Assembly: GCA_951812925.1 (NCBI GenBank)
Contig: OX638368.1
Span: forward strand, 2,046,001 to 2,110,000
Direction: 5' to 3'
Origin: Calliopum simillimum
Taxonomy: Eukaryota > Arthropoda > Insecta > Diptera > Lauxaniidae
DNA: 64,000 nucleotides
Shown: one piece after another, positions 24,801 through 39,800 of the stretch
Numbering within the stretch: position 1 is the first letter of the stretch
How the letters are laid out: every line of letters starts with the position of its first letter
The notes under the pieces: generated by a model
Told to the model about the DNA's origin: nothing
The model's database searches: none
Seen by the model: only the letters and a program-made list of their open reading frames with translations
Position numbers and translations under genes: made by a program

Positions 24801-27800
24801 CGATTTTTTTTATCTTCACGACGAGTATACTCGACATAAACAGTTAAAGGGTTAAACGTATAGAATATCTTTCGCTTGCAGATCTGCCATAGAACTTGTA
24901 ATGTATTTACCATGACATGAGTTTTTTCTTAGTTATTCACATCCCAATCGTGGAATACAAATTTCAATTTTGAATAAAAAGGGCCATGCAAGCCTATAAT
25001 GGTTGAGGACGGCGTGTATTGTACGGTGATGTGAGAGATAAACTGTCCCGTTGCCGCAAGCATAATTAACTGCATTTATTGAGACATGACTTTCATAGTC
25101 GTTGACTATGTAATTTCATGAATTAATTGGTAATTATACAGCCACTCTTACTTTTTTTTATACATAATCCGCCCTGTTCCCAATTCCACTTTCACGTGAA
25201 AGTGGGTATAAAGTGGAATGCAAAGCTTTTTAAAAAGTCGGCATTATGCTACGACTTTTCAGTTAATTTTGCTTTTTTAAAGCTGTTTTATTGATCAAAT
25301 TGAAAAAAAAAAATAAAATTCACACGTATAAGCTCCAGAGTTTTTCCCTTTTTTATCGAGTAATTCTAATTTTTAATACAAATGTAATGTAATATTGTAA
25401 ATATTGATAAAATAAAGCACTCTAACTAAAAAAATATTTTTTCCGATGACAAGTAAAAAGTCGGCGTTTTGGCATTTTCGAAGTTAGTGTTTGTGTGAAT
25501 TATTTGACATTTCATTATATCATGGTGTTAGTAAGAATAGTTCGAAAACAATGTGCCACCTGAATTTATTTCTTAAATTAAATCACAATCAGCTCATTTC
25601 AAAACAAATAGACTTTCAGTCAACCTCACAATAATGATGCTCGTAGCTGAGTTGCTAACGTCCGCATCTATCACATGGCAGGTTCCAGGTTCAAATTTCC
25701 CCAATATCAAAACAGAAAAATTTTTATTTAAAGCATAAAATTGAAAATAAAAAAAGAAGATAATGTCAGTTTTCATTGCCGTTGACAAGAAAAAATTAAA
25801 AATTAATTCATTAATTAGTTAATTAATTTCTTTTGTATTTTATTAAGCAACGCGCGTTTTTAAATAACTCACAAACGTAGTTGAAACCCATTTAGAAACG
25901 CTCGTTGTTAAAACTGCCACAAACGAACCATGTTCAAAATTTGGGTCGCCACGTGGTTAAAATAACTACGTTTCTGCCACTTTTGACAATGTTGTTTTCT
26001 CTGTGTAGAACATCCAATTAACCCAATAAAATGCACAGAGCATGAAAAAAAACTTTCTGAAATTCCTTCAAATCAGAAGAAACCCCATTATTGGGCATCT
26101 CGCCTAATACATTATTTTGACAGACAAAAGTGCGAGCAGTTGTAATTTCAAGTGCATTGCAGCAGCCGTTGTTAACGTGAAATTCAATTAAAGTTAATAA
26201 ATTTAATAAAAAGCATTTTGATTCATAAATCTTGTTTACTTGTGTGTATTTTTTAACTGAAAGCGAAAAAGTTTACGTTTCTACGGAGAAAAGTTAAACG
26301 TCTTGAACAGTCGTTGAATAGGCTTCACATCCACATCGAAAATAAAAAGCAATCAACAAGTCTTCGAAATTAAAAGTAATTGAAATTACACGGATTACGG
26401 AACAGGCCGGAATAAATTAAAATTACTCTTCAGAAGAGTAAATTCTTGTGTACGAATGTACCCCGTAACTGTATGTACGAATGTGTCCCAAACTGATCAA
26501 TATAAGTTTTTGTTATTTTCTATAAAAACAATTAGCAAAATTGCAAAAATAGTAAACACACAGTAAAAAAGCAGAAGTATTATTAGATTTTACAAAAAAA
26601 TTGTTACCATTAAACGAAGTTGAAATCAGATAAGAAAATTACTTTTGCGTTGGAAAAACACACAAAGACTTTTTTTGGCCAGTCCTACTAATGCCTTATG
26701 TCACCAGCTAAATGCTTTCAAAAGCATGAATATTGGATATAAGCGCGGACATGTTAACGCTAAAGTTTTCTTAATAAAGCCACTGTACTAATCTACCCCG
26801 TCTTCTCCTACTGTTTTATATTGATTAATATCGTTAACTTTTAAGGTTGGTGATCTGCTAATAATCTTTTAATAAGGCAATGATTACACTGTTTGACAAT
26901 TTCGAACTTTTTTTAAAACACATTAGAAAATCCAAAAAATTCTTAAAGTAGACGTTAAAAAAAATACCCGTTTCTCGAGGCTTTTCTCCAGCACGTTACA
27001 TTTTTTTTAATCAATTTTTGAAGTTTTTTTATCCACTGTACATGAAAAAACCAAAAATACCGCATTCTTGTGTTAAATCGATGAATTTAACTATATGGTC
27101 CTTACATCTGAGGTGTATCATGTGTTCAGCAAACTTATGCAGGATATTGCGGGGAATATTTTTGTAGAAAATTTTAACCCTGTTTAACCCCCACTTGTGG
27201 GTCATTTCTGCCCTTTTCTTAAAAAAGTACAAAAATGACACCCAAAACAGGGAAATATTGAGTCAGTATGTTCTACAGAAACATTCGCTATAAAATTCAC
27301 TTCTAGTTTCAAAACACGTAAAGGTCGAAATTTTTGCCTGAAACCAAAAAAATTGTTAAAATCAATTAGGACTTTTCACATTGCATATTAATTACATCCC
27401 TGACGCGCTTACCTTAAGTTTTAAGAATTTTTCGTCTTTGGTCACTCTAAGTGAAATTTTTTGTAGGATATTTTTGCAAAATTTTTTAACCCATTGTTGC
27501 TCAGTTTTTGAAAAAGGGGTCAAAAAGACCCATAAAAACAGGATATAATAGGTTAATGTATTCTTGGAAAATTTTTCTTGTGTGATTTCGTTATGATCTT
27601 GTGAGAACGAGTTTTGTCCAAAATGTAGTTTTAGAGTTTTACAGTGGGGTGAAATTTGGAAAATATTTATCGTTAGAACTGCTTACTGACTTTAACGATT
27701 TTTTTGCTTTCGGGATAAAATTTGGCTTTTTTAATGTTCAGTAACTAGTAGTGAAATTCTATAGCAAATATTTCTGAGGTTCATACTGACTCAATATTCC

Positions 27801-30800
27801 CCTGTTTTAGGTGTAATTTTTGTACCCTTTTAAGAAAGGGTAAAAATGACCCACATGTGGGGGTTGTACAGGGTTAAAATTTTCTACAAAAAAATTCCCC
27901 GCAATATCCTGCATAAGTTTGCTGGAGACATGATACACCTCAAATGTAAGGACCATATAGTTAAATTCATCGATTTAACACAAGAATGCGGTATTTTTGT
28001 TTTTTTTATGTACAGTGGATAAAAAAACTTTAAAAATCGATTCCAAAAAATTGTGACGTGCTGGGAAAAAACCACGAGACACGGGTATTTTTTTTTTAAC
28101 GTCTACTTTAAGAATTTTTTGGATTTTCTCATGTGCTTTTTTTTGTGTCGAACAGTGTTATCATAGTTAAATAAAAGTTATTTAATGTATATTGTACCTA
28201 CAGTTATGAACTACTTACTTATACCAAAGAAACATACTTTATTTTTAATGTGTATGACATTACTTTTGCCCTTTATTGACTTCCGCCCTTTTAACATTTG
28301 CCGATTCATGTATCAGATTGTTTTTTTTGCTACTTTTAATTAAATTTAAAATGTGAGTTCGACCAACCATGGCAGCCTCACCTTTCTTGCTGTTCAAAAC
28401 AGAATTTCGTGCAACTGTTCTTTGCCACGAACTAACAAGTTGCTTGTACTAGTTACCAAAAGCAACAACTGCAATTATAATAGCAACAACATCAACAACA
28501 ACAACGAAAAATTATAATAAGTACATAATAATAAACCACCTTACATACGATACTACCAAGCGACCAACGATGATGACTCATACGACTTGGTGTATCAACG
28601 TAGTTTGTGACAAGCAACAACAGTACCAGTTATGATACTCGTAGTTTATTCCAACCAATATTAAGTTTTTGTTGTTTTAAAGTTTCACAACTTGTTTTTG
28701 CGTCAAATGTAACCTTTAAAAAAAAAAAAAAAAAAATTCAACAAACGAGTACACCGCAACACGAAGCGACTCTACTTCACAGCGCTGAACATTGCAACTA
28801 CAAAGATGTGTTTTTACAAAGAGAAGGAGGAGATTAGATTGTGGTGGAGCTAATAGGATCAAACCTCTATTTGTTGTCGCTGTTTTCTTGCTGCAATCCC
28901 CAAACCCATAGACTAATCTCGTCAAGTGGCCGTACGAATCGAATTGTTTGATTAGAAAATTATACTGATTTGTGTGCTTAACCAATTTTAAGCAAATCGG
29001 TATTGAAAGCTCACAAAATGGTTTTGAAATGGTTTTTTGTTCATTATATTTTTACTGTAAAATTATTCACTTATTTAATTTCAATCGCGTTTACCCTTTT
29101 ATAAAATAAAAAAGATTTAGCTTTCGTTAGGTCCATATTTCTTGTTGATCATATCGATACCTTAGAGCGCTATAGTCCTATCTCCACTTTTTGCGATTTT
29201 GAGATTTTTGCAGTTATGGGATCATTGTGGGATTCTTTACCGTGTGGAGAACTGTGTGATGTCAAAATACTACTAAAATACCAAAATATTCGATAATTAA
29301 GAAAAATCCTATCTCCAAACTGTAATTTTTTCAAGAGCGCTACTGTCCTATCTCCACTAAATATTCAAATAAGTCACATTTTTAAAAAAAGTTTTTGGTT
29401 TTCTTCGCATTTCATGACTTTTTGCGACATTTTAGTGAACTAATTTGGTTACACCCAAGTCTTGTGTTTGTCGGAACCAAAAATTAAAAAAAAAAAAAAA
29501 ATCGTTTTTTTCGTGTTTTCTACGCGTTTCATGACTTTTTACGACATTTCAAAAAATGTAGGGGAAGGTAACCGGTTGTTGGCCGGGTTTCGTTTTTTGC
29601 CCGTTACTTGCATTCAAGTATACATTTTTCGGACTTGTGGGTACCAATGGAAAGCTAGAGGCAGGCAGTAGGTAACCAAAAAGAAACAATTTTTCTATAA
29701 TTTTTCAACAAAAAATTTTTTTTTTAACATATTTTGTAAGGAGCTTGCTTTTGGACAAAAAAAATGTATAACCGGTTGTGGGCCACCCTGAAAAATCCAC
29801 TTCAAATGCAATATTATTAAAAAAAAAACAGTAAAGAAATATGTATTATCAAAATTTATTTATCAATGAAGCCTCTAGTGGCGAAAAAACATCACGAAAA
29901 TGTGACTTTTTCAAATTATTAATCATCCTCATCGGATTCGCAATTTTTGCTCTTTTATATAGCAGCGCATTTCAAATGCACTAGCCGATCTCAGCCACCG
30001 TTGCATTTGATCGAATTGACTGCAAATTGGTTCGAGGAACATTGATTTGCAATAATTTTCATGCAAAACATGGTGGCCCACAACCGGTAACGGCAGCCAT
30101 CCCTTAAGTGACTGGCAAAATTTTCGTGGCGAAAAGTTTTGAGCAAACTCGATATAAAATCGGGAAATTTAACGCAAATACTGCATAAAAATGCATAACA
30201 CTCACTTTTTTCCAATATTTCACTTCGCTTTATCACACTCAAAATTTTCAGAAATTACTTTATTCTTCGTAAATTTTTTTTGTTTTGTTGTAGCTGCGGG
30301 TCAGATGCGTTCTTTCACTTCAGTGTTTGCACTAATACTGTCTATTGTCAATTTACACATAACCTCATACTCAGATCTGTCATATTTTATAAACGTCAAA
30401 AAATACAAGGGATGGCCCACAGCCGGTTACCTTACCCTACTAAATACGTCGTTTATTTCAATAGTAGTGGAATTCTATGTAAGGACAAAAGTAATGACAT
30501 ACAATAAATTGGCTGGGATTTCGTTAGAAATTAATAAAATTGGTTAAAAACATTAAATTATGTTAAAATATACTATAGGTAAAAATATTGCATATATCGT
30601 TATATCAAAATAGCAGCCAATCCTAAATAACCACTGTTTAAAATCTTCTTTTTGCATTTCCCAACAATTGGAAAAATGGAGATAGGACTATAGCGCTCTA
30701 AGGTATCGATGTACTTAATTAGAACTATAGCAAGCATATTGGACAATTTTGCTTCCCACGCTTAGACGAGTAGATAAATTAATGTTTCTTTAAGTTTTTT

Positions 30801-33800
30801 TTCAGAATAAGGTTCAAAAATTAATTTGGAATAAAATGTGTTAATACTCTTATATGCATGTTTATTGATGGAATATCATGATTTTAACTGAGAGGCGTCC
30901 CATAACTAAAAACTGAATGGCATTTCGTGTGTCTTGCTGTTGCCGCTGTAATTTACCACCTTCATTATTGCTGGTTTTTCCTGCTTTCATTTTACAAACT
31001 TTTTTTTTATTGCTTTACTCTAAACTGCTTCAATTTTTCGCGCACTACTTTTGTGCATTTAGTATTATTATTTTAGCATTTGAATCGAATCTTGTGAATG
31101 CGTCAACTGGTTTGTTTTTTTTCCTTTATACAGGGTGGCTGATTCGAAGTGTTACCAATTCAAAAGACTATATTTTTAGTTTCCATGCACAGATTTTATT
31201 GATCAAACGCTATAATTGTTGGGAAATGTTCAAATTTTAAGAATCTACTTGAGATTTTCGATATGGCCAGCTTTGGCCTTAACTATGGCCCGTAGACGGT
31301 CGAAGAACGAGTCGCATGCTGCACGAATTTGATTTTGTGGAAGTTTGCGCCATTCTCGTTGAAGGGTCAATTTTAGCGCATCAACGCTCTGGTATTTTTT
31401 AGTCAAGACCTTCCTGTCCAACATACCGCAGATTGAGAAATCCAGCGGATTCGCATCAGGCGAATTTGAGAGCCATTGTTGAGCAGAAATGAAGCTAGGA
31501 ACGTTTTTTTCTAACCATTCTTGATTCACACGAGCTTTGTGTGACGGTGCCGAGTCTTGTTGGAATGTCCATGGCTTGCGACCGAAATGTTTGCGTGCCC
31601 TCGGTAGTAAAGCACCCTCCAACACTGATTCACGATACACCTGGGCGTTTACTTTGACGCCAGCGGCCAAAAAAACGAGTGGTGAGCGCCCATCAGCAGT
31701 CACTGCAGCCCAAACCATCACATGCGGTGGTGCCTGCGTCCTGGTGGCCAAACGAACATTCAAATTTTCGTAGGATCTCTCTGTCAAGTAAACCCGATCA
31801 TTTTGTTTGTTTACATATTGCTGGATACAGTAATTTTTCTCATCAGAGAAGACAATTTGTGACAGATTTCCGGCGGCGTGCAAGCGCAACAACTCCTTGG
31901 CTCTATCGAGCCTAACTTTTTTTTGAGCAGGAGTGAGATCATGCGCCTTTTGGAACTTGAGGGCCTTTAGTCCGAGCTTGTTTGACAATATGTGTTGCAT
32001 TCGTTCACGCGATATTTTCAGCTCGGCAGCCATTTGTCTGCCACTGCATCTCGGATTTCGCTCAATTCTGAACTTCACCTTTCGAACCATTTCTGGTGAT
32101 GTTGCAGTTATTTTCCGACCACCACCATGTCGTTTGGCAACGCTGCCGGTACCATTGTAACGTGTTATGGTCCGATACACAAACATTTTATTCACTTTTA
32201 AATGTTTCAGCTCACTAACAATTGCTGGTTGCGATTTTCCAGCCAAATAAAGAGCAATCACACTATTACGTTTAAATTCCATTTCGAAAATTTTTTATTT
32301 TCAATAAATTGGCTCGCAAATGCTTTTAGTTACTTGTTGACAATAGAATGAACTAACATCATGCGAATTTTTAGACAGCTGTCATGTTCCATCTGTCAGA
32401 TAAGTCTATTCGAATCAGCCACTCTGTAGATTATGTACATACTTACATATACATTTTTTCTGCAGCTATAAAAATTAATTTTTGTGTTTCACAAACTAAA
32501 ACGGAGTAAAAGATGCAAATTGAAATACTTCCACAAAAAAAATTATTCCAGAAGTTCAATTCAATACATACATCTAAAAATGGTGATCATTTTCTGATTC
32601 TCTTAATATGCTGTGGTAAATTTTAAAAAAGACAAATCAAAATAGTCGAAATTCGTCTAAAAGGCTAACACTACATAAGAATCGATAAATGTTCAAACAA
32701 GATGTATATTTTTCAGGAGACGAACAAATCCGTTTATTTAAAAGATGAAACTATTGATATCAATAGGAGAAAGCCATGGTTGAAATAAATTATTTCGAAA
32801 AAGATTTTGTGTGAGGTTTCTGTTCCTACATTCCACGAAAGATTTTTGCAAGTAACAGATTTTGAAATATTGAACTATAATGGCGTATTTATATTATTTA
32901 TTTGTTTCACGTATTTCTGATATAAATTCGTTTTGTTTTTTTTTTTCGTTTCCAGGTGGTGGCGCAATTGAAATGGAGCTCTCCAGATTGTTGCGGGACT
33001 ATTCACGCACTATTGCCGGTAAAGAACAATTGCTCATCGCAGCCATTGCAAAGGCTTTGGAAATTATTCCTCGACAACTTTGCGACAATGCTGGCTTTGA
33101 TGCTACAAATATTTTGAACAAATTAAGGCAGAAGCATGCACAAGGTAAGTTATAAACATATGCAAAGTATTGATTTGATGACGCGTACATTTTGTAAAAA
33201 TAATTTGTTAATTTGGGTAAATATAAATTTCGGTGAAATTTCGATGAAAAGTGGTTGTTATCGACTTACTATGTGTGTGATAAATTTCTATACAAAATTT
33301 ACCAAATGAGTCGCTATCACTTTCGACAGTGTTTTTACCACGTTTTGTTGTACATTTGGATTTTACAACGCTCCGTAGTCATATTTGAAAGAAACGCGCG
33401 TTGAATTTATTCTTTCTTTTGTGGTAAATCTATCACGTTCATCTGGGTCGCCGTGACGTTCTTAAACGTACCACGTTACTGCTACTTTTTACAATGTTGT
33501 TTTCTCTTTGTACCAAATTGTCGAAAATTCATTTTAAAATACAATCTTATAATACAATATGTCGCCTATTTTCAGTTTAGAACAGCTCACTTAGGTGCGC
33601 AATGAGTTTTTTATTGGTTGCCATAAAAACTACGGTGCAGTGTAAATGACCGCGGTAATGGTGTTCCAACTGCTACAGCAACAGCATTTGTGCACCCGCA
33701 CCCTTAGTTGGTTGCTAAACAGTGCTTTGGTCGTCGTCGCTTGTAGTCTAACAAACTAGCGCATAATAAAAGTAAAAATCAATAAAAACAAGACATGTTT

Positions 33801-36800
33801 ATGGCGTACAAATCAGATTAGCAAGCAAATACGGCAATTTTGCTTTTTTGTCATCTGGGGGCCAATACTTGATATTTTTATGTGTGAAAAAAGTGCAATT
33901 CGATTATTATTAACCTTTAAAAGAAATTTATTCCTTCAATTACCAAATTTGAAATGGAACCAAAATTATGAGTTTTTTTTACACATACTTGGCATGTGAC
34001 AAATCGAAGTACATATTAGAAATATTCCGAAATACCGCGAGTCAGCTCGAAAATAATTCGACAATTTTATTCAATCGCAATGTTTTACTTTGTGTCTGGA
34101 AAATCGAAGTTGCATTGCATAGCTCGAAAATTGCTTGTAAAACTCATAATTTTGTGTTTTTTTTTTAATTACAAGCACACTTTAACTTCCGCAGTTTGGG
34201 TCTTCTTAAAAACAATTTTCCCGACATTTTCAGTAACTTTTACGCGCTAGGGATTACTCGAAAATACCTTTGAATAGCTCGAAAACTCTATGCATTTCGT
34301 TTTTGAAAAAGTAATCGCTTGCACTGTGCAAGATTTTTTAGGGTCATCAAATCCAAACAATTTTTTGAGTGCTGCTGTTCCTGAAAGTACTTGATGTTAC
34401 TAGCAAAACATTATCTGGGTTTCGTTAGTTTGGCTCCAGGTCGGATTTTATAAATAGTACTGCATATATTTAGGTTTAAACCTGCTTTTCAAAGTTGCCA
34501 CAGCTATTTCTCGTAAACTACTCGAGTTTTTGTTTTCCTATCTTCAACAAAGTTTTAGCTATGGCTCAGGGAATGAAAGTGTTCAACAAACTGATCCGAA
34601 AAAACTGGGTCTTGGGCCTCAAAATCACAAAAATGCCCAAAAATTATGCCATTTTTGGTTCCGTATTTTGTCAAACAATTAAAACAAAATTGTAGCCAAG
34701 ACTCTTGCAAGCATGCCAATTGCATTCAAGTACTCTTTGATACCGTTTTTGGCGACTCAAAATCATAAAATTCTCGAAAAATTAATTAAAAAATATTTTT
34801 TTATTCAAAGTGAATTTGCAAATAAGAAAAAAAAGATATTCGTAGATGTGTAGGCACAAAACGGTATCAAGAAGTTGTTCAGTTTAGTCATAGCTATAAT
34901 TTTGTTTTAGTTGTTTTTCAAAATACAGAACGGTCTTGTAGCTGTGACCAAAAATGGTAAAATTTTTTGGCATTTTTGTGATTTCTAGGTCCAAGACCAA
35001 ATTTTTTCGCGTCAGTCTATATCTACAACTTTGTTGAAAATAGGAAAACAAAATCTCATACGGTTTACGAATTATCCGCCTTGCAACTTTGAAAAAACAG
35101 TTTTGAACCCAATTTATATATATTATATTGTAACATTCGACCTGGCACCCTATCTGGGTTATGCTAGTAACATCATGTACTTTTAGGGACAGCATTCAAG
35201 AAATTGTTTGTATTTTTTGTATTGCTATGTGTTACGTAGGCTGCTATATATATTTCTGGCCTAGGCAACACTAATGTCAATAGCTAAAATCTGGCAACAC
35301 CATAATAAAGTTTGATATTTTTTAACATAAACGTACTCAGAACGTTTTGACGTACGACCATCATTTGTGTTGTTTACAATGACTTGAAAAATCAATTTGG
35401 CAAAAAAATTTAATTTACTCGTGAACATTTTCGTGCGATCACTTTTCACAACTTTCGACGTGGATTATCACGACAAGAGTGCATCGATGAACTTAAATCT
35501 TTATATGGCTCACTGTAAACAAAACAAATAGCACTTGTACATCCAAACGTTATGAGTACGTTTATGCTAAAAAATGCCAAACTTTATTATGGTGTTGCCA
35601 GATTTTAGCTATTGACATTAATGTTGCCTAGGCCAGAAATATATATAGCAGCCCACGTACCATAACTTCGGTACATAAGTTTTTGAAAACCTCGGGAAAA
35701 CCAAAAAAAAAAAAAAAAATATGTCCAATATATTTCAACCGTGCCAAACGATACGGTAACAGTGAAAAGGTACCATAACAAAAATAAATATTTTTTTTTT
35801 TTTTTAACAATGGGTTTTTAATGACTCCAGTATACGAAAATTCTTTAGCCACTATACCCTATATATTTATAAAAAATTATGAAATTAAGCTTGTGCGGGA
35901 AATAATTGGAACATTATTCGAGACACACTACGTCTTAGCGACATGTGACAACTTTTTGTTTTTTGTCCCTTAAAAATGGCAAAATAATGTTAACGCTTGG
36001 GCAACGATTTGCTGTTAGCTCCTATGATGGGTTAAAACAAAATATTTGTAAATTCCACATGCTGCCAAACTCAATAATCTTTTAGTACATTCTCGCAAAA
36101 TGTACTTTATTTTCAGAAACGAAAAAAATTTTGAATAAAAATAAATTGTTTGCTTTTTTGCTCTTCTTTGTTTACGTAAACTAACAGGTCGACTGTTTTA
36201 AAGAGTAAACAATTAAACAAATTTTGTTTGATCAATATTTGGCGTTGAAGATAATAAAAATGTTGAAATTGGTGAAATATTTTACCTTTGCCAGCCAACA
36301 AATAGTTTAAGAGAATTTGTGTGCCATTTATTTAATAAAAGAAATGTCTAAACATCATCTGGTTTATCTTATTAAAAAAATTAAACTGTTTGATAAATTA
36401 TTATCTAAATTTTGCCAAAAAATATGTGTTAATTTAATTTCCTCGAAAAATATTATTCGTCTAATTAAATAATATAAAAATATATAAAAATCCCAATTGT
36501 CACGTAGGCAGACAACATACGATCAAAACAAAATAGAAACAAAGAAAATACATATTAAAATTTGTGTTTATTGTGCTTAGTTAGTTTTATTTTATTTATT
36601 AATTGTTTTGATAAAAATTAATATTGTGTACAAACAACTTTCGTTCAGCACTTCATGACCCATCAACTATTGCTTGTTTATGTACTGATAAAAAAGGCCT
36701 GGCATTTGCCTACGGTTTTTTTTTTTTTTTTTTGTTATCAATTGATGCACACAATTGGTCTCATTTACATGAAAAGATTATTCGTCTCTATATTTTTGTT

Positions 36801-39800
36801 TGTTTACAATTTGAATAAAATCAAATGAAAATATTGGTACTCCAAAATTTTTATACATTTTAATAAACGAGCGTAATTTGGCTGAGGAAAAAAAGAATCC
36901 AGAATCTTGTTAATTAATCTCGCAATATTTGAATCCAAATAACGATATTATTACTTAATTTAGTACTGCAACTAATCTAAAATCCATTTATAGTACAATT
37001 TATTTTTGTTAATGTCCAGCCAAATCCGATTTAAAAAATTATTCGGGGTCACTGATTACGAATCTGATACGTAGGCTGCTATATATATTTCTGGCCTAGG
37101 CAACACTAATGTCAATAGCTGAAATCTGGCAACGCCATAATACAGTTTGACATATTTTAACAAAAACGTACTCAGAACGTTTTGACGTACGACCATCATT
37201 TGTGTTGTTTACAGTAACTTGAAAAAATCAATTTGGCAAAAAAATGGAATTAACTCGTGAACATTTACGTGCGATAATTTTTCACAACTTTCGACGTGGA
37301 TTATCACGACAAGAGTGCATCGATGAACTTAAATCTTTATATGGCGATATAGCACCATCCTCAAAGACGAATTCCGTGAAGGTCGTCCAAAAACGACCGT
37401 TGTGCCAGAGAACATTGATGCCGTGCGTGAACTGATAATGCAAGATCGTCATGTGACATACCGTGAGATAGAGGCATCCTTGGGCATTAGTTCCACTCCA
37501 ATAACTACATTCGGTTTTGCATGAACACTTAGTTGTAAAAACCGTTTGTTCTCTTTGGAAATACCATAATTTATCAATCGCTTAAATTATCAATGGAAAA
37601 ATTTATTTTCTTAACTCACTGTAAACAAAACAAATAGCACTTGTACATCAAAACGTTGTGAGTACGTTTATGCTAAAAAAAGTCAAACTTTATTATGATG
37701 TTGCCAGATTTTAGCTATTGACATTAGTGTTGCCTAGGCCAGAAATATATACAGCAGCCCACCTATAAGACTTTTTAAAAACAAAATGGCGGACTCAAAA
37801 TAGCAAAAAAGGACACTTGCACAATTTTAAAATCTTGTTCAAAAACGTATTTAAAAACTACAAATTGGACAGAGCTGTGTGCAACGGCAAATTGATCTAC
37901 ATAAAATAGGCCTTAGATTCCGTTATCTTGGTGTATTAGCTGTATCATAAGCAAGCAATTTGAGTTAAATCATCTTATTAGAAAAACAATCTATGCGAAA
38001 ACTCGCGGATGAAATTAGTTCAGCGGTTCAGTTTTACATTAACCACACAATTTTTACATTGCACACTTTATTTTCACTAACAGAATGTTGCGACTGAGAA
38101 CTGTACTTTTGGAGAGATCCCAAGAGCGTTGTGGGGTACCTGGATCATTCTTATCGATTGTTCGAGGTCTACGAATATCACACGGGGTTTAATTATAAGT
38201 TTTGCTGAAAACCAGGTTTACTTTTTTTATGCAATATCGTATTTTGAACTTTAAGGTTAGAATATCTCAAAAACCATGCATGATAGAGCAGTTCCGAGAC
38301 TGAATTCGAATTCAGCACAGAAAAATACATTGAAAATGAATATTTCTGTTTTGTTTTGCTTAAACTTTCAGGGTAGAATATCTCAAAAACCATATGTGAT
38401 AGAGTAATTCCGAGACTGGATTCGGTCAAACACATCGAAAATGTTTATTTCAGTTTTGGTTTGATATTTTTTTTTTTTTTTTTTGCAAGAATACCGTTTT
38501 ACGCCCTATTTAAAGGGCGGGCACCTATTTTTGATTTTTTGAAATTGTTGAATTTTGCTGCTAACACCACTAGGTATTGTATAAAAAAGAATATCAGGCG
38601 TTCTGAAAACTTGTAATTAAATTAAACCCCGTTCCGGAGAACCGTGATCAGTTAGTTATACAATATAATCTGTGAAATCGACTTTTGGCCAGCTTAAAGG
38701 TACATATTTTGAACCAGTATGCGCAATAAGTTTGTATTACCCCGTTTTAGCGGATTGTATTAAAATTGTGCAATGTATTTTTCATTTATCGTTTTTTTTT
38801 TTTTTTGATTGTAGATTTAGGTTGGATGAACATAAATGATCATATCGGCAGATGTATCGTTTTTGAAATTTTTTTTTTTTTTTTGTATTTTTTTTATTTA
38901 TCGTTTTTGAAATTTTTTTTTTTTTTTTGTATTTTTTTTATTTATTTTCTGTGGCTTTGTTAAAATTAATAAATATTTATATGCTGTTTGTTTTCTTTTG
39001 CTGGTTTTTTATTTTTAATAAATTTAATCGTGTTTCTCAATCCATGAAATTCAAATATTTAAAGTCACGTAGGCCTTTTATGCTTATATGACACCTCTCC
39101 TACATTATTCCTCATATAGTCGTTTGAGGCAAAAATAAACCAAGCGCACAACGTTTCGAAGGCTGTTTTTGTGCTTGTTTTTTTCTTCTTTGTTGCTTCT
39201 GTTTTATTTTATGGCGCAAATTGCTCACAGTGTCTGTTACACGGGCCATGCACTGCCATTTTTTTTTTTTGTTTGTTTTTAAATTAAATATGTATTTGTT
39301 TTTATCATTTCGGTTATTTCTATTTTTTGTTTATGCCTATTTTTTTGTGTTTTTTTTCTCGTCTCGTACTTCTCTTTAAAAATTTTTATCGTGAATAAAG
39401 CAAGTTTTTTACGTGTGGCTTTAATTTTTTTTTGTTTTTACTTAATTAATTTTACTCGGCAGGAAAAGTAGAGTAAGCAAGGGTAATGTTGAATTTGGCG
39501 GGTCATGTGGTGCATCCTTTTATTTCCCATATTAAAGACTATATAACAATTCTGGTTATTTGTGAACATTAAAACGCGAAAAACATATTTTTTAAGCTTT
39601 TCGGCTTTTCTATTATGCTGCTTACACGTGTGGAATTTCTTAACATATGTGAGGTCAAATTGACTTTTTTTTAGTACGCTCTGAATAACTAAATAACTTC
39701 CTCAGAACTCTGTTTTCTAAAGTTCAAATACCTCTAATGAAATTGTGGAACTATTATTCAACGAAAAACTCCATTAGCAAGTCTGATTTTATATTCCTTT

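Noticed and set aside
30917..31240. 107-codon hydrophobic plus-strand frame
   Set aside because: Phe/Leu-rich translation of T-rich DNA that runs into the left end of the maT element.
31537..32160. Plus-strand frames opposite the maT transposase
   Set aside because: Shadows of the transposase coding strand with no domain of their own.
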